A DNA stretch of 64,000 nucleotides from Demequina sp. NBRC 110057 (lineage in GTDB: Bacteria; Actinomycetota; Actinomycetes; Actinomycetales; Demequinaceae): contig NZ_BBRN01000004.1 in assembly GCF_002090175.1 (NCBI RefSeq), positions 124,001 through 188,000 of the forward strand. Direction: 5' to 3'. The translations under genes and the position numbers were made by a program. Position 1 is the stretch's first letter. Each line of letters opens with the position of its first letter. The notes below the pieces were generated by a model, which saw nothing but the letters and a program-made list of their open reading frames with translations, did not search any database and was not told where the DNA came from. Positions 24,442 through 36,183 of the stretch are shown one piece after another.

Positions 24442-26034
24442 GTGCCCAGCCGCCGCCGTTGGCTTGCCCTCGTCACCGTGTCCGTCGCTGTCGCGCTGAT
24501 CATCGTCGATTCCACGATCGTGTCGGTGGCGATTCCGTCGATCGTCGACGAGCTCGGCATCAGCTCGACCGAGGTGCAGTGGGTGCAGGAGTCGTACACG
24601 CTCGTGTTCGCGTCGCTGCTGCTCGTCTGCGGCGTGCTGGCGGACAGGGTGGGGCGCCGGCGTGTCATGTTCGTCGGCGTGGTGGTGTTTGCCGCCGCCT
24701 CGGTGATGGCGGCCTTCGCGCCCACGGGGGCCGTCCTGATCGTCGCCCGGCTCATCCAGGGGCTCGGCGGGGCGATGATTCTTCCCACCACGCTGTCGAT
24801 CATCAACGCGACGTTCCGCGGGCGGGAGCGCGGCATCGCGTTCGCCGTGTGGGGGTCGACCATCGGCGGCATGGCTGCCGTGGGGCCGCTGCTCGGCGGG
24901 TGGCTCACCACCGACTTCTCGTGGCGCTGGGCCTTCGGCATCAACCCGCCCATCGCCGTCGCAATCCTCATCGTCGGGGCACTTGTCGTCGAGGAGTCGC
25001 GCGCCTCGACCCAGCGCGGCACCGACCTCGTCGCCGCGGGACTCTCCGTCGTGACCTTCGGCGGCATCGTCTTCGGGCTCATCGAGGGGCGCTCGCTCGG
25101 GTGGTGGACCACCCTGGACGGAGCCGCCGACTGGTGGCCGCTGGGGATCTCTCCCGCCCCGTGCGCCCTCGTGGTCGGCGTGCTCGCGGGAGCGTGGTTC
25201 ATCCGGCGCGGGCTCGCCCGCGCTCGCGCCGGCCTCCCGACGCTGATCCCGCTCGACCTGTTCTCGATCGCGTCGTTCCGCAACGGCAACGTGGCCGCCC
25301 TGGTGGTATCGCTGGGGGAGTTCGGCATCCTGCTGTCGCTTCCCATCTGGCTGCAGAACGTCCTGAACTACGACGCTTTGGGCACGGGGTGGATCCTCGT
25401 GGCGCTCGCGGTGGGCTCCTTCGTGGCCAGCGGCCTCGCCCAGGTCCTCGTGGGGCGCCTGGGCGCCGTCGGAGTGGTGCGGATCGGCATCGGCGCGGAG
25501 ATCGTCGGCGTCGTGGGGCTCGGCGTGATCGCCCAGGTCGACTCGACGTGGGCGTCCGTGGTGCCGCTGCTGTTCGTCTACGGCTTCGGCGTGGGGCTCG
25601 CGACCGCTCAGCTCACCGGGGTGGTGCTCGTCGACGTCCCGGTGGAGCAGTCGGGCGCCGCGTCCGGCACGCAGAGCACCGCCCGCCAGGTCGGCTCCGC
25701 GCTCGGCATCGCGATCCTGGGTACGGTGCTGTACGTGTCCACGGCCCAGGTGCTCGACTCGCGCCTGGCCGACGAGGGGGTGCCGGCGGGACAGCGCGAC
25801 CAGGTGGTCACGGCGGTGGTGGACTCGTCCGGTGGGGCGATCGCCGGCCTCGACGCCGACCCGGCGACGGCTCAGGCGGCCGATGCTGCCCGCGAGGCGC
25901 TCACGGACGGCACCCGCTACGCGGCCTGGACCGCGGGTGGCTTCCTGGTGCTCGGCCTGCTGGCCACGCTGTCGCTGGGCCCCGCGCGGCGGGAGGACGA
26001 GGCGGCACTGGACGGGGCCGAGACCCGCGCCTGA
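24442..26034 (+). CDS. MFS drug-type transporter, 14-helix (EmrB/QacA)
   Basis: Proton-driven exporter of the DHA2 family, 530 aa with about 14 helices. Motif A-like LADRVGRRRVMFVG follows helix 2, and motif C-like GPLLGGWL lies near residue 155. GTG at 24442 is chosen for AAGGAG eight bases upstream. It is divergent from the arabinanase gene, but its substrate need not be a sugar; the family mostly exports drugs or dyes. It ends in a palindrome shared with the convergent aldo/keto reductase. Confidence 0.88.
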   Translation: MPSRRRWLALVTVSVAVALIIVDSTIVSVAIPSIVDELGISSTEVQWVQESYTLVFASLLLVCGVLADRVGRRRVMFVGVVVFAAASVMAAFAPTGAVLIVARLIQGLGGAMILPTTLSIINATFRGRERGIAFAVWGSTIGGMAAVGPLLGGWLTTDFSWRWAFGINPPIAVAILIVGALVVEESRASTQRGTDLVAAGLSVVTFGGIVFGLIEGRSLGWWTTLDGAADWWPLGISPAPCALVVGVLAGAWFIRRGLARARAGLPTLIPLDLFSIASFRNGNVAALVVSLGEFGILLSLPIWLQNVLNYDALGTGWILVALAVGSFVASGLAQVLVGRLGAVGVVRIGIGAEIVGVVGLGVIAQVDSTWASVVPLLFVYGFGVGLATAQLTGVVLVDVPVEQSGAASGTQSTARQVGSALGIAILGTVLYVSTAQVLDSRLADEGVPAGQRDQVVTAVVDSSGGAIAGLDADPATAQAADAAREALTDGTRYAAWTAGGFLVLGLLATLSLGPARREDEAALDGAETRA

Positions 26035-26047
26035 ACCGCCCCGGCCC

Positions 26048-26061
26048 CGGCCCCGGGGCCG
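26048..26061. terminator. GC palindrome between convergent genes
   Basis: CGGCCCCGGGGCCG is a perfect 14-base palindrome in the 31-bp gap between the MFS and aldo/keto reductase stops. It may act as a weak bidirectional terminator. As a strict palindrome, it leaves only an opened four-base loop. Confidence 0.4.
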
Positions 26062-26065
26062 TGGC

Positions 26066-26959
26066 CTACGCCTCCGGGATCTCCCGGTAGCGGTTCTCGC
26101 GAGTGTTGTCGGTGGGCTCGGGTCCGCCGCGCACGCCGGTGTCGAGCGCGTCGATCTGCGCGAGCTCCTCGTCAGTGAGGGAGAAGCCAAACACGTCGAG
26201 GTTTTGCGCGATGCGCGCGGGGGTGACCGACTTGGGGATGACCTGGCGACCCTGCTGGATATGCCAGCGGAGCATCACCTGGGCGGCAGTCACGCCGTGC
26301 GCCTGGGCGATCGCGCCGATGGTCGGGTCGTCAAGCGTGCTGCGACGCGAGTCGTCGCCCCAGCCGGGGTAGAACGTGATGCCGCCCAGCGGCGACCAGG
26401 CCTGGGACACGATGCCGAGGTCGGCATGCTTGGCCAGGAGTTCCGAGTTGCGGAAGTACGGGTGCACCTCGATCTGGTTCACCGCCGGTACGATGTCGCG
26501 CTCGTCGAGGAGCCGGTCGAGGTGGTGGGGGAGGAAGTTGGACACGCCGATGGCGCGCACCTTGCCGTCCGCGTAGAGCGTCTCGAGCGCCCGGTAGGCC
26601 TCCAGGGCGTATGGCTCTTCCTCGCCGTTCAGCGGTTGGTGGAGGATGAACAGGTCGATCTGGTCCACGCCGAGCTTGGCCGCGGCCTTGTCGAACGCGT
26701 GAAGGGTCTCGTCGTACCCGTAGTCGGTGATCCACGCCTTGGTCTCGAGGAACACGTCATCCCGCGCGAGTCCCGAGCGACGCAGGCCCTCGCCCACGCC
26801 GGACTCGTTTCCGTACGCGGCCGCGGTGTCGATCATGCGGTAGCCGGCCTCGAGGGCTGTCGCGACCGCGGTGGCGGTCTCGTCGGGCGGAGTCTGAAAG
26901 ACGCCGTAGCCCACGGAGGGAAGCGTGACGCCGTTGTTGAGGGTGATGGTGGTGGTCAT
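26066..26959 (-). CDS. Aldo/keto reductase (AKR5-like)
   Basis: The 297-aa NADPH-dependent reductase of carbonyl compounds shows the catalytic set in order: DTAAAYGNE (Asp and Tyr, about residues 45-50), ETKAW (Lys near 75) and ILHQP (His near 110). IPKSV and the following basic stretch near 235 bind NADPH. Similar proteins reduce 2,5-diketogluconate or methylglyoxal. TAACGT seven bases before the ATG suggests a leaderless mRNA. It is divergent from the zinc alcohol dehydrogenase, with a dyad between them. Confidence 0.9.
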   Translation of the reverse strand: MTTTITLNNGVTLPSVGYGVFQTPPDETATAVATALEAGYRMIDTAAAYGNESGVGEGLRRSGLARDDVFLETKAWITDYGYDETLHAFDKAAAKLGVDQIDLFILHQPLNGEEEPYALEAYRALETLYADGKVRAIGVSNFLPHHLDRLLDERDIVPAVNQIEVHPYFRNSELLAKHADLGIVSQAWSPLGGITFYPGWGDDSRRSTLDDPTIGAIAQAHGVTAAQVMLRWHIQQGRQVIPKSVTPARIAQNLDVFGFSLTDEELAQIDALDTGVRGGPEPTDNTRENRYREIPEA

Positions 26960-26992
26960 GCCTTCCACGTTAGGCAGGGCCCGCACGCCCGT

Positions 26993-27015
26993 GACAGGGC
27001 ATGCCAGTACCTGTC
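26993..27015. promoter_or_regulatory. Dyad GACAGG-N11-CCTGTC between divergent redox genes
   Basis: Six-bp arms with an eleven-base spacer lie 34 bp upstream of the aldo/keto reductase and 77 bp upstream of the alcohol dehydrogenase. It could control both directions, possibly through the XRE regulator at the end of the operon (inference). Confidence 0.4.
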
Positions 27016-27091
27016 TTGGGCGGAACTGTTGCCGGCTCCGTCGGGTTGTCACGATGGTCATGTACCCATCCCCGCCACGTGAGGAGAGCCC

Positions 27092-28147
27092 ATGAAGGCC
27101 GCATACATGTACGGAGCAGGAGACGTCCGCGTCGAGGACGTCGCCGCCCCGCAACTGAAGGAATCGACCGACGCGATCGTGCGCATCACCCGCACCTGCA
27201 TCTGCGGGTCCGACCTCCACCCGTACCACTCCAAGCCCGCGAGCGACGCTGGCACTCCCATGGGCCACGAGCTCATCGGCGTGGTCGAGCAGGTCGGCTC
27301 CGACGTCACCTATGTCAAGCCCGGCGACTTCGTCATCGCCCCGTTCGCTTTCTCGGACAACACGTGCGAGATCTGCAAGGCCGGCTTCCAGACGGCGTGC
27401 CCCCACGGCGGCTGGTACGGCAACACCGAGGTGGGTGGCCTGCAGGCGGAGGTCGCGCGCATCCCGCTCGCCAACGGCTCGCTCGTGAAGGTGCCCGGCG
27501 TGAACCCGGACACGGCGGACGATGCGCTGCTCGCCTCGCTCCTGACCCTGTCCGACGTCTACCTCACCGGGTACCACGCGGCGTTCATGGCGCAGGTGGC
27601 CCCCGGCCAGTCGGTCACGGTCGTGGGTGACGGCGCGGTGGGCCTTGGCGCGGTGCTCGCCGCCAAGCAGTTGGGAGCCGAGCAGATCATCCTCATGGGT
27701 CGTCACGCCTCGCGCACCGACCTCGGCCGTGAGTTCGGCGCCACCGACGTTGTCGCCGAGCGCGGAGACGAGGGCGTGGCGAAGGTTCTCGAGCTCACCG
27801 GCGGCTTCGGCTCGCACGCGGTCCTCGAGGCCGTGGGCCACATGCCCGCCTACGAGCAGTCCTACGGTGTGGTGCGTCCCGGCGGCGTGATCTCGCGCGT
27901 GGGAGTTCCGCAGTACGAGGAGGCGCCCGTCGGCTTTGGCTCCCTCTTCGGCAAGAACGCCCGGCTTGCCGGAGGCCCCGCGCCGGTGCGTGCCTACATG
28001 GAGGACGCCATCACGCAGGTCCTCGACGGTGTCATCGAGCCCGGCAAGGTCTTCGACCGCACCCTCGGCTTCGACGACATCCCGGCCGGCTACCAGGCCA
28101 TGGACAACCGCGAGGCTCTCAAGGTCATGATCGACCCGAGCCTGTAA
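27092..28147 (+). CDS. Zinc-dependent alcohol dehydrogenase
   Basis: The 351-aa MDR-family dehydrogenase has catalytic zinc ligands in CICGSDLHPYH (Cys near 36) and MGHELIG (His-Glu near 57). A cysteine-poor structural lobe, NTCEICKAGFQTACP, has three Cys rather than the usual four. The Rossmann motif VVGDGAVGLGAVLAAKQLGA lies near 173. Close relatives act on aliphatic or threonine-type alcohols; the substrate is unknown. First gene of a likely operon running to the XRE regulator at 32406. Confidence 0.9.
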   Translation: MKAAYMYGAGDVRVEDVAAPQLKESTDAIVRITRTCICGSDLHPYHSKPASDAGTPMGHELIGVVEQVGSDVTYVKPGDFVIAPFAFSDNTCEICKAGFQTACPHGGWYGNTEVGGLQAEVARIPLANGSLVKVPGVNPDTADDALLASLLTLSDVYLTGYHAAFMAQVAPGQSVTVVGDGAVGLGAVLAAKQLGAEQIILMGRHASRTDLGREFGATDVVAERGDEGVAKVLELTGGFGSHAVLEAVGHMPAYEQSYGVVRPGGVISRVGVPQYEEAPVGFGSLFGKNARLAGGPAPVRAYMEDAITQVLDGVIEPGKVFDRTLGFDDIPAGYQAMDNREALKVMIDPSL

Positions 28148-28224
28148 GACCCCACGTATCACCCCGGGCCCCACGCGCTCGCCGAGAGGCGACCGCCGGG
28201 CCCGGCACGGAAGGAGCAGCACTC

Positions 28225-28986
28225 ATGACGTCCACTATCTCCGCCGGCGCTACCGTCCTCGCGATCGGCGCCACCGGTTCCATCGGCCGCCTCGTGGTCG
28301 ACGACCTGATCCGCCACGGCTTCGCGGTGCGCGCCCTGGTGCGCGACCCCAGCCGCGCGCGGGCCACCCTGCCCGACAGCGTCGACCTGGTGCGCGGCGA
28401 CCTCGCCACCGGCGAGGGGCTGGCCGATGCCGTGGCGGCAGTGGACGGCATCGTCTTCACCCACGGCGGCGACCCCCGCACCGTGGACTACGAGGGCGTG
28501 GCGCGACTCATCGACGCGCTCGGCGAGAGCCGACCGCGCATCGCGCTCATGACCTCCATGTCCGTCTCGGTCGGCAGCGACGTCTACGGCGGGGTCCTGC
28601 ACTGGAAGCGTCGCTCCGAGCGGCTCGTCCGTGCCGCGGGACTTCCCCACACCATCGTCCGTCCAGGATGGTTCGACAACGAGACGGCAGACCAGACCGG
28701 CCTCGTGCTCGAGCAGGGCGACGCCACCCCGCTCAACGACCGGCGCGGCGTGGCGCGAGTCGACATCGCGCGCACGCTCGTGGCGTCGCTGACGTCCGAC
28801 GCCGCCACGGACGTCACGCTCGAGCTGTTCGCGGCACCAGGGGCGAAGCCGTCCGACTGGGCGGCCGCCTTCGCCGCCCTCGACAAGGACGACGCCGAGG
28901 CGCTCGCTGGCGCCCACGATGCCGGCGTCGCCCTCGCAGACGAACCCGACGAGGTCCTCGCGGACATCGACCGCCTGCGCGGCTGA
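28225..28986 (+). CDS. NAD(P)-binding NmrA-like protein
   Basis: The 253-aa atypical short-chain dehydrogenase fold has the nucleotide-binding loop GATGSIGRLV near residue 14 and a dinucleotide edge in ALVRDPSRA. The usual YxxxK catalytic pair is absent; instead it has HWKRRSERLVRAAGLPHTIVRPGWF near 135, typical of NmrA/SDR_a5 sensors or quinone-reductase-like proteins. AAGGAG precedes the ATG. It is in line with the alcohol dehydrogenase (77 bp) and MFS gene (67 bp). Confidence 0.85.
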   Translation: MTSTISAGATVLAIGATGSIGRLVVDDLIRHGFAVRALVRDPSRARATLPDSVDLVRGDLATGEGLADAVAAVDGIVFTHGGDPRTVDYEGVARLIDALGESRPRIALMTSMSVSVGSDVYGGVLHWKRRSERLVRAAGLPHTIVRPGWFDNETADQTGLVLEQGDATPLNDRRGVARVDIARTLVASLTSDAATDVTLELFAAPGAKPSDWAAAFAALDKDDAEALAGAHDAGVALADEPDEVLADIDRLRG

Positions 28987-29053
28987 TGCGTCGCCACCAC
29001 TCCGGCACTGACAAGGACGCCAGCGCGACCCTCTCAGACCCCAGGAGCCTCCT

Positions 29054-30493
29054 ATGACAGACGCCGCACCGCGCATGACATCCGGTCGCAAAACCGCGAT
29101 CCTCGTCATCGTCCTCGCCAGTTACTTCATGATCCTGCTCGACAACTCGGTGATCTTCACCGCGCTGCCCAGCATGGAGGCGGACCTCGGCCTGACCGTC
29201 GGCCAGACCGCGTGGGTGCAGGACGCTTACACCCTCGTGTTCGGGGGGCTGCTGCTCCTGGGGGCCAGGGCCTCCGACATCCTGGGCCGCAAGCCGGTCT
29301 TCATCGGGGGACTCATCGTCTTCTCGGTCGCATCGCTGCTGGTGGGGATGGCACCCACCGGTGGCGCCGCCATCGCCGCCCGTGCGCTCCAGGGCATCGG
29401 CGCCGCGATCGTCGCCCCCTCGTCGCTGTCGCTCATCACCGCCTCCTTCCCGGCGGGACACGAGCGCAACCGGGCCGTCGCCCTGTACGGCGCCACCGCC
29501 GGCATCGGCGCCTCGCTGGGACTTGTGGTGGGCGGCCTGCTTGCCTCGGCCTTCTCGTGGCGTGCCGGCTTCTACGTCAACGTGCCGATCGGCATCGTCA
29601 TGATCCTCATGGCGCCGCGCTTCCTTCCCGCCTCGCACCCCGTCCGCGGCCGCTTTGACGTGGTCGGTGCCATCGCCGCGACGCTCGGCGTGGGCGCGCT
29701 CGTCTTCGCGACGATTCACGCCGCCGAGGCGTCGTGGGGTGCGCCGCTCACCATCGGCTCGCTCGTCGGCGGCCTCGCCCTCATCGCGCTGCTCGTGTGG
29801 AACGAGGCGCGCGCCGCGCAGCCGATCATGCCGCTGCGCCTCTTCGACGACCGTGTCAGGGTCGGCGGCTACGTAGGCAGGCTGCTGTTCATGGGCGCCA
29901 TGATCGGGTTCTTCTTCTTCACCACCCAGTTCATGCAGGACGTCCTCGGTTTCACGCCGCTCCAGGCCGGCCTGGGCTTCCTTCCCATGACGGCGGTGAA
30001 CTTCGCCGTGGCGCTCGCCTCCCCCCGCATCGCGCGGAGGGTGGGGGAGGCCCCCGCGTTGGTCGCCGGCGTCGCCGTCACGATGGTCGGGATGCTGTGG
30101 CTCAGCCGCATCGGGGTCGACTCCACGTATGTGACCGATGTGGCGCTGCCCATGGTGCTCATCGGCGCAGGTCAGGGCCTGGTGTTCGCGCCGCTCACCT
30201 CCGCCGGCATCCACGGAGCCAGCGAGGCCGATGCCGGGGCAGCCTCCGGACTCGTCAACACCTTCCACCAACTGGGCATGGCGCTCGGGCTAGGCATCCT
30301 CGTCGTCGTCGGCTCCCACGCGGTGGGCGCCGGGGTCAGCGGGGTGGAGGCCGTCGCCGTCGGCGCATCGGCCTCCCTGGCCGCGGGCACGGCGCTGCTG
30401 CTGGCCAGCCTCGTCGTCTGCGCCGCGCTCATCCTCCCCGCAGCTCGCCGCGAGGCGACCGACGTCCCTGCCACCGCATCCGTCGCCGACTGA
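29054..30493 (+). CDS. MFS drug-type transporter (DHA2)
   Basis: The 479-aa exporter has about 14 helices and the family landmarks WVQDAYTLVFGGLLLLGAR (helix 2), SDILGRKPVFIGG (motif A) and GASLGLVVGG (motif C). It is distinct from the 24442 gene and sits in the redox operon, which suggests efflux of a toxic substrate that the neighbouring oxidoreductases also handle. An AGGAG site precedes the ATG. Confidence 0.88.
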   Translation: MTDAAPRMTSGRKTAILVIVLASYFMILLDNSVIFTALPSMEADLGLTVGQTAWVQDAYTLVFGGLLLLGARASDILGRKPVFIGGLIVFSVASLLVGMAPTGGAAIAARALQGIGAAIVAPSSLSLITASFPAGHERNRAVALYGATAGIGASLGLVVGGLLASAFSWRAGFYVNVPIGIVMILMAPRFLPASHPVRGRFDVVGAIAATLGVGALVFATIHAAEASWGAPLTIGSLVGGLALIALLVWNEARAAQPIMPLRLFDDRVRVGGYVGRLLFMGAMIGFFFFTTQFMQDVLGFTPLQAGLGFLPMTAVNFAVALASPRIARRVGEAPALVAGVAVTMVGMLWLSRIGVDSTYVTDVALPMVLIGAGQGLVFAPLTSAGIHGASEADAGAASGLVNTFHQLGMALGLGILVVVGSHAVGAGVSGVEAVAVGASASLAAGTALLLASLVVCAALILPAARREATDVPATASVAD

Positions 30494-32393
<1,900 letters not shown>

Positions 32394-32406
<13 letters not shown>

Positions 32407-33056
32407 CGCTCGCTGGCCGCCTCGACAAGGCTGACCAGGCTCGCGGCGTCGGTGTTCGCGCCGAAGGCTGGCATTCCCGGCTGCAGGGCGCGTCCCGCGT
32501 GGAGGCCTCCGATGCGGACGGCGTCGAACCCGAGCGCGTCGACGAGCCGCGCGACGGTCGTGACGGCGGTGTCGTCGTCGCCCGCCACCGCGATGGCGCG
32601 CCTGCCGGGCTCGCCCGCGGGCAGGTGGCTCTCGTCGAGGTCGTGGTAGCCCATGTGGTTGAGGGCCTTGACGACGCGGGCACCGGGAAGGTGGCGCGCG
32701 ACGATCTCGCTCGAGGTGGTGCGGGGGTCGGTCAGGTCGGCACGCTCGCCGTCGACCTCCCACCAGTAGTTCATAGCGTCCAGCACGATCGCGCCCGCAA
32801 GGGCGTCGCGGTCGAGTTCGTGGAAGCGGCCCAGTGGGAGCGCGAGGATGACCACGTCGGCCTCGGCGACCACCGCATCGGCCGTCGTGGCGACCGCGCC
32901 GGGGGCGAGGACGTCGACGGTGAGGGAGATGCGCTCGGCCTCGCGCGAGCCGGCGATGAGGGTGCGATAGCCCGCGGCCACGGCGAGGCGGGCGAGCACG
33001 GTGCCGAGCTTGCCCGCTCCGAGGATGCCGACGGTGCGCACCTGCAGCGGGGTCAC
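32394..33056 (-). CDS. F420-NADP-reductase-like dinucleotide-binding protein A
   Basis: The 220-aa Rossmann protein has [16 protein letters not shown] near the N-terminus (NADP loop) and the family block [13 protein letters not shown], then [20 protein letters not shown]. The fold is that of NADPH:F420 oxidoreductase, which passes hydride between NADPH and F420; use of F420 here is not proven. GTG at 33056 overlaps the stop of the upstream LLM monooxygenase gene (GTGA), so the pair is coupled. A paralogue lies at 42905. Confidence 0.82.
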
Positions 33057-34111
33057 TTGGCACCTCCCTCGGCGAGCAGTTCGCGCACGCGCGGGATGAC
33101 CTGGGTGCCGAAGAGGTCGACGGCGCGCATCCTCGAGGAGGCGGGCATCGCCCCGCCGCCGGTGTAGACGAAGTCGAAGCGGCCCACGCCGAGCGTGCGG
33201 ATCGCCTGCGCCATCTTGGCGGCGACGGTCTCGGGCGAGCCGACGTACAGCGAGCCGTGTGCGACCTCCGCGTCGAACTCGGAGCGGGTCATGGCGGGCC
33301 AACCGCGCTCGGCGCCCACGCGGTCACGCATCGCCTTGTAGCCCGGGAAGTAGGACTCGCGCGCCTCCTCGTCGGTGGGCGCGATGAAGCCGTGGCTGTG
33401 CATGCCGACCGGGTGCTGCGGCGTGCCGAACTGCTCGGTGGCGCGGCGGTAGAGGTCGAGGTAGGGGGCGAAGCGGCCGGGGTCGCCGCCGATGATCGCG
33501 AGCATGAGCCGCAGCCCGTACTTCGCGGTGCGCACCACCGACTGTGGAGAGCCGCCCACGCCCACCCAGGTGGTGAGCGAGCCGGAGTCGGTCTTGGGGT
33601 AGACGTCTGCCTCGTGCAGGCCCGGGCGGGTGGTGCCCTGCCACGTCACGGGCTTCTCCGTGAGGAGCTGACTGAAGAGCTCGAGCTTCTCCTCGAAGAG
33701 GACCTCGTAGTCGGCGAGGTCGTAGCCGAACAGCGGGAAGGACTCGGTGAAGGAGCCGCGGCCCAGGATCACCTCGGCGCGGCCGTCGCTCACCGCGTCG
33801 AGCGTCGAGAAGCGCTGGAAGACGCGGACGGGGTCGTCGGAGCTCAGCACCGTGACGGCGGAGCCGAGCGTCACCCGCTCGGTGCGCGATGCGATCGCGG
33901 CGAGCACCATCTCGGGGGAGGAGATGGCGAAGTCGGAGCGGTGGTGCTCGCCCAGGGCCACGGCGTCGATGCCGATCTGGTCGGCAAGCGCGGCCTCCTC
34001 GACCACCTGGCGCAGGGACGCCGCGTGGGTCATCGGCTCGCCGCTGTCGTGCAGCGGCAGATCGCCGAAGGTCTCGATGCCGAACCGGACGTCTTCCGGG
34101 GCGATGCTCAT
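33053..34111 (-). CDS. LLM-class flavin-dependent oxidoreductase
   Basis: The 352-aa luciferase-like TIM-barrel monooxygenase starts at ATG 34111, with AAGGAG seven bases upstream; two upstream frames lack such a site. Typical blocks are [23 protein letters not shown] near 53 and [21 protein letters not shown] near 115. Close relatives use FMNH2 or F420H2. Coupling to the F420-reductase-like gene hints that the downstream product supplies the reduced cofactor. A dyad lies 30 bp upstream. Confidence 0.88.
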   Translation of the reverse strand: MSIAPEDVRFGIETFGDLPLHDSGEPMTHAASLRQVVEEAALADQIGIDAVALGEHHRSDFAISSPEMVLAAIASRTERVTLGSAVTVLSSDDPVRVFQRFSTLDAVSDGRAEVILGRGSFTESFPLFGYDLADYEVLFEEKLELFSQLLTEKPVTWQGTTRPGLHEADVYPKTDSGSLTTWVGVGGSPQSVVRTAKYGLRLMLAIIGGDPGRFAPYLDLYRRATEQFGTPQHPVGMHSHGFIAPTDEEARESYFPGYKAMRDRVGAERGWPAMTRSEFDAEVAHGSLYVGSPETVAAKMAQAIRTLGVGRFDFVYTGGGAMPASSRMRAVDLFGTQVIPRVRELLAEGGAK

Positions 34112-34141
34112 GGCTGTGCTCCTTGCCGACACCCCGCGGTT

Positions 34142-34155
34142 GTTGAGGTGTCAAC
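34142..34155 (-). promoter_or_regulatory. Dyad GTTGA-GGTG-TCAAC before the LLM gene
   Basis: Five-bp arms overlap a TTGACA (-35-like, minus strand) sequence 30-45 bp upstream of the start. The pattern (AGTTGAC...) resembles MarR/HxlR-type operators. The regulator is unknown. Confidence 0.45.
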
Positions 34156-34207
34156 TAAAGAGCGTACCGGGGCGCGGAAGTATTCCCGGCCACCGCATCG
34201 GGCGCCG

Positions 34208-34690
34208 TTACTCGGAGGCGAGGGCCGCCTTGATGTCCGCCGCGATCTGCTCGGGCTCGGTGCTGGGGGCGTAACGCTTGATGACGTGTCCGTCGCGGCC
34301 CACGAGGAACTTGGTGAAGTTCCACTTCACCGCGGAGCCGAGCGCTCCGCCCGCCTCCGAGCGCAGCCACTGGTAGACGGGGTGCGCGTGCTTGCCGTTG
34401 ACGTCGATGGTGGCGAACATGGGAAAGGTGACGCCGTAGTTCTTCTGGCAGTAGTCGGCGACCTCGTCCGCGTCGCTCAGCTCCTGCTTGAACTGGTTGC
34501 TGGGGAAGCCCAGCACGGTGAAGCCCTCGGGGGAGAACTGCTCGTGGAGCTTCTCGAGCCCCGCGAACTGCGGCGCGAAGCCGCACTTGGAGGCGGTGTT
34601 GACGACGAGGACCACCTTGCCCGCGTGCTGGGCGAGGTCGTGGTCGGACCCGTCGAGGGCGGTGGCGGAAAAGTCGGTAAGAGTCGGCAT
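34208..34690 (-). CDS. Glutathione peroxidase family protein
   Basis: The 160-aa thiol peroxidase reduces hydroperoxides. The peroxidatic Cys36 lies in NTASKCGF. Gln and Trp of the catalytic set appear in GFPSNQF (near 70) and KWNFTKFLV (near 126). It lacks the selenocysteine and the dimerisation loop of animal enzymes and probably uses thioredoxin. CAGGAT lies six bases before the ATG, so it may be leaderless. It stands alone between the LLM and sugar dehydrogenase genes. Confidence 0.93.
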   Translation of the reverse strand: MPTLTDFSATALDGSDHDLAQHAGKVVLVVNTASKCGFAPQFAGLEKLHEQFSPEGFTVLGFPSNQFKQELSDADEVADYCQKNYGVTFPMFATIDVNGKHAHPVYQWLRSEAGGALGSAVKWNFTKFLVGRDGHVIKRYAPSTEPEQIAADIKAALASE

Positions 34691-34730
34691 GCCCCCATCC
34701 TGACACCGCCGCGCGTCGTTGTGAACGGGG

Positions 34731-36080
34731 TCAGTTCGCTGGGCCGATGCGGTACACCAGCCCCGCCTCGTCGTCCGTCACGTAGAGGTCGCCTCCGGGG
34801 CCAATGGCCGTGGCGACGACGCGCCCCCACCGGGAACCGTCTGCGTCCTGAAAACCGCTGACGAGGGCGACGGGCTCGCCGAGCGTTGCCTCGTCGGCGT
34901 CCCACGGGAGGAACGCGATGCCGGGCTCGCGGGGTGGCTCGCGGTTCCACGAGCCGTGCATCGTGACGACCGCGCCGTCTCCGAGTTCCGTGGCTCCGGC
35001 GTCGTGGGTGAAGGTGAGGCCGAGCGGGGCGCTGTGGGACGGCAGGCCCACCGCTGTGGGGGTGAGGGCCGCGCAGTCGAGGGCGGCGCCGTCGGGGTTG
35101 AGGGCGGGGTCGTTGACGAACGGAAGGTCGAGGTTGCCGTCGCGGGCGTCGGGGACGCAGTAGGGCCAGCCCAGGTCGCCGCCCTCCTCCACGCGGGTGA
35201 CCTGCTCCACGGGATTCTCGTTGATGTAGCCGCGGTCCTCGGTGCCGTACAGGCCGGTGTCGTCGTCGAAGGGGTAGGGCTGGTTGTCTGCCTGGTTCAC
35301 TGCCGTCCACACGGTGCCGTCCGGCGCGAGGGCGAGCCCGAAGCCGTTGCGCACGCCGCGCGCGATGACCTCGTGGTCGCCGCCCGCGACGGGAACGGAG
35401 GCGACGACCGCGCGCTCCGGCGTGCTCTCCCGGTCCGCCGGATCGCGGTTGGAGGCCGAGCCGAGGCTAAACACCACGCGATCGCCGTCGACGACCACCG
35501 CCTTGCTCGCGTGACCTCCGGCGGGGAGGCCGTCGGCCACGACCCGTCTGCCCGTGGCGGTGCCGTCCGAGTAGTCGTAGGCGGCGATCGTCGTGGACTC
35601 GCCGACGATGAGCGTGGCTTGATCGGCGAAGGCGAGACCCTGAGGATTGTCGAGGCCGTCGAGGATGGTGGTCGCCGACGGCGCCCGACCGTCGGTGGTG
35701 GGGCGCAGGGCCACGACCTCGCCGCGGTCGCCTGTGGAGACCAGCAGCGCGCCGTCTGGTGTCCACGCCGCGAGCCGTGCCCCGGGGACCGCGGCCCATG
35801 CCTCGGCCTCCCAGCCCGCGGGTACCTGGAGCGAGCGGCCCTCGGCCCGTGGCGCGTCGGTGCCTTCGGCGATCGTGACGTCGACGGGGGCGAGGCCCTC
35901 CACCCCATCGGGAGCCGCCTGCCCCGTCGCCTGGGGCGAGTCCGACGCCGTGGCGGCGGGGGCATCGGCCGTCGGCCGGGAGCTGGCAGACGCGGTGGGT
36001 GACGACTCGGCGTCGTCCGCGCCACACGCGGTGAGGGCGAGGCTTGCCGCCAGGGCGAAAAGGAGGACGGTCCGGGTCAT
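34731..36080 (-). CDS. PQQ-type sugar/sorbosone dehydrogenase lipoprotein
   Basis: The 449-aa secreted protein has a lipobox LTAC (lipidated Cys near residue 19) and a Ser/Thr/Ala-rich linker of about 60 residues. A six-bladed beta-propeller follows, of the glucose/sorbosone dehydrogenase family. Landmarks are ARGVRNGFGLALAPDG near 245, GYINENPVEQVTRVEEGGDLGWPYC near 285, and HGSWNREPPREPGIAFLPW near 385. It oxidises sugars using pyrroloquinoline quinone if the cofactor is available; no PQQ synthesis genes are seen here. TAGTGT lies six bases before the ATG, so it may be leaderless. Confidence 0.86.
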   Translation of the reverse strand: MTRTVLLFALAASLALTACGADDAESSPTASASSRPTADAPAATASDSPQATGQAAPDGVEGLAPVDVTIAEGTDAPRAEGRSLQVPAGWEAEAWAAVPGARLAAWTPDGALLVSTGDRGEVVALRPTTDGRAPSATTILDGLDNPQGLAFADQATLIVGESTTIAAYDYSDGTATGRRVVADGLPAGGHASKAVVVDGDRVVFSLGSASNRDPADRESTPERAVVASVPVAGGDHEVIARGVRNGFGLALAPDGTVWTAVNQADNQPYPFDDDTGLYGTEDRGYINENPVEQVTRVEEGGDLGWPYCVPDARDGNLDLPFVNDPALNPDGAALDCAALTPTAVGLPSHSAPLGLTFTHDAGATELGDGAVVTMHGSWNREPPREPGIAFLPWDADEATLGEPVALVSGFQDADGSRWGRVVATAIGPGGDLYVTDDEAGLVYRIGPAN

Positions 36081-36183
36081 TCCTCGACACTAGGCCGGGT
36101 CGGAGGGGAGCGCTCCGTAGCGGCAGCACGGAATGTGTCAGCGGGTGACAAAACAGCCGCCTGCCGGGTTTATCGTGAACCTC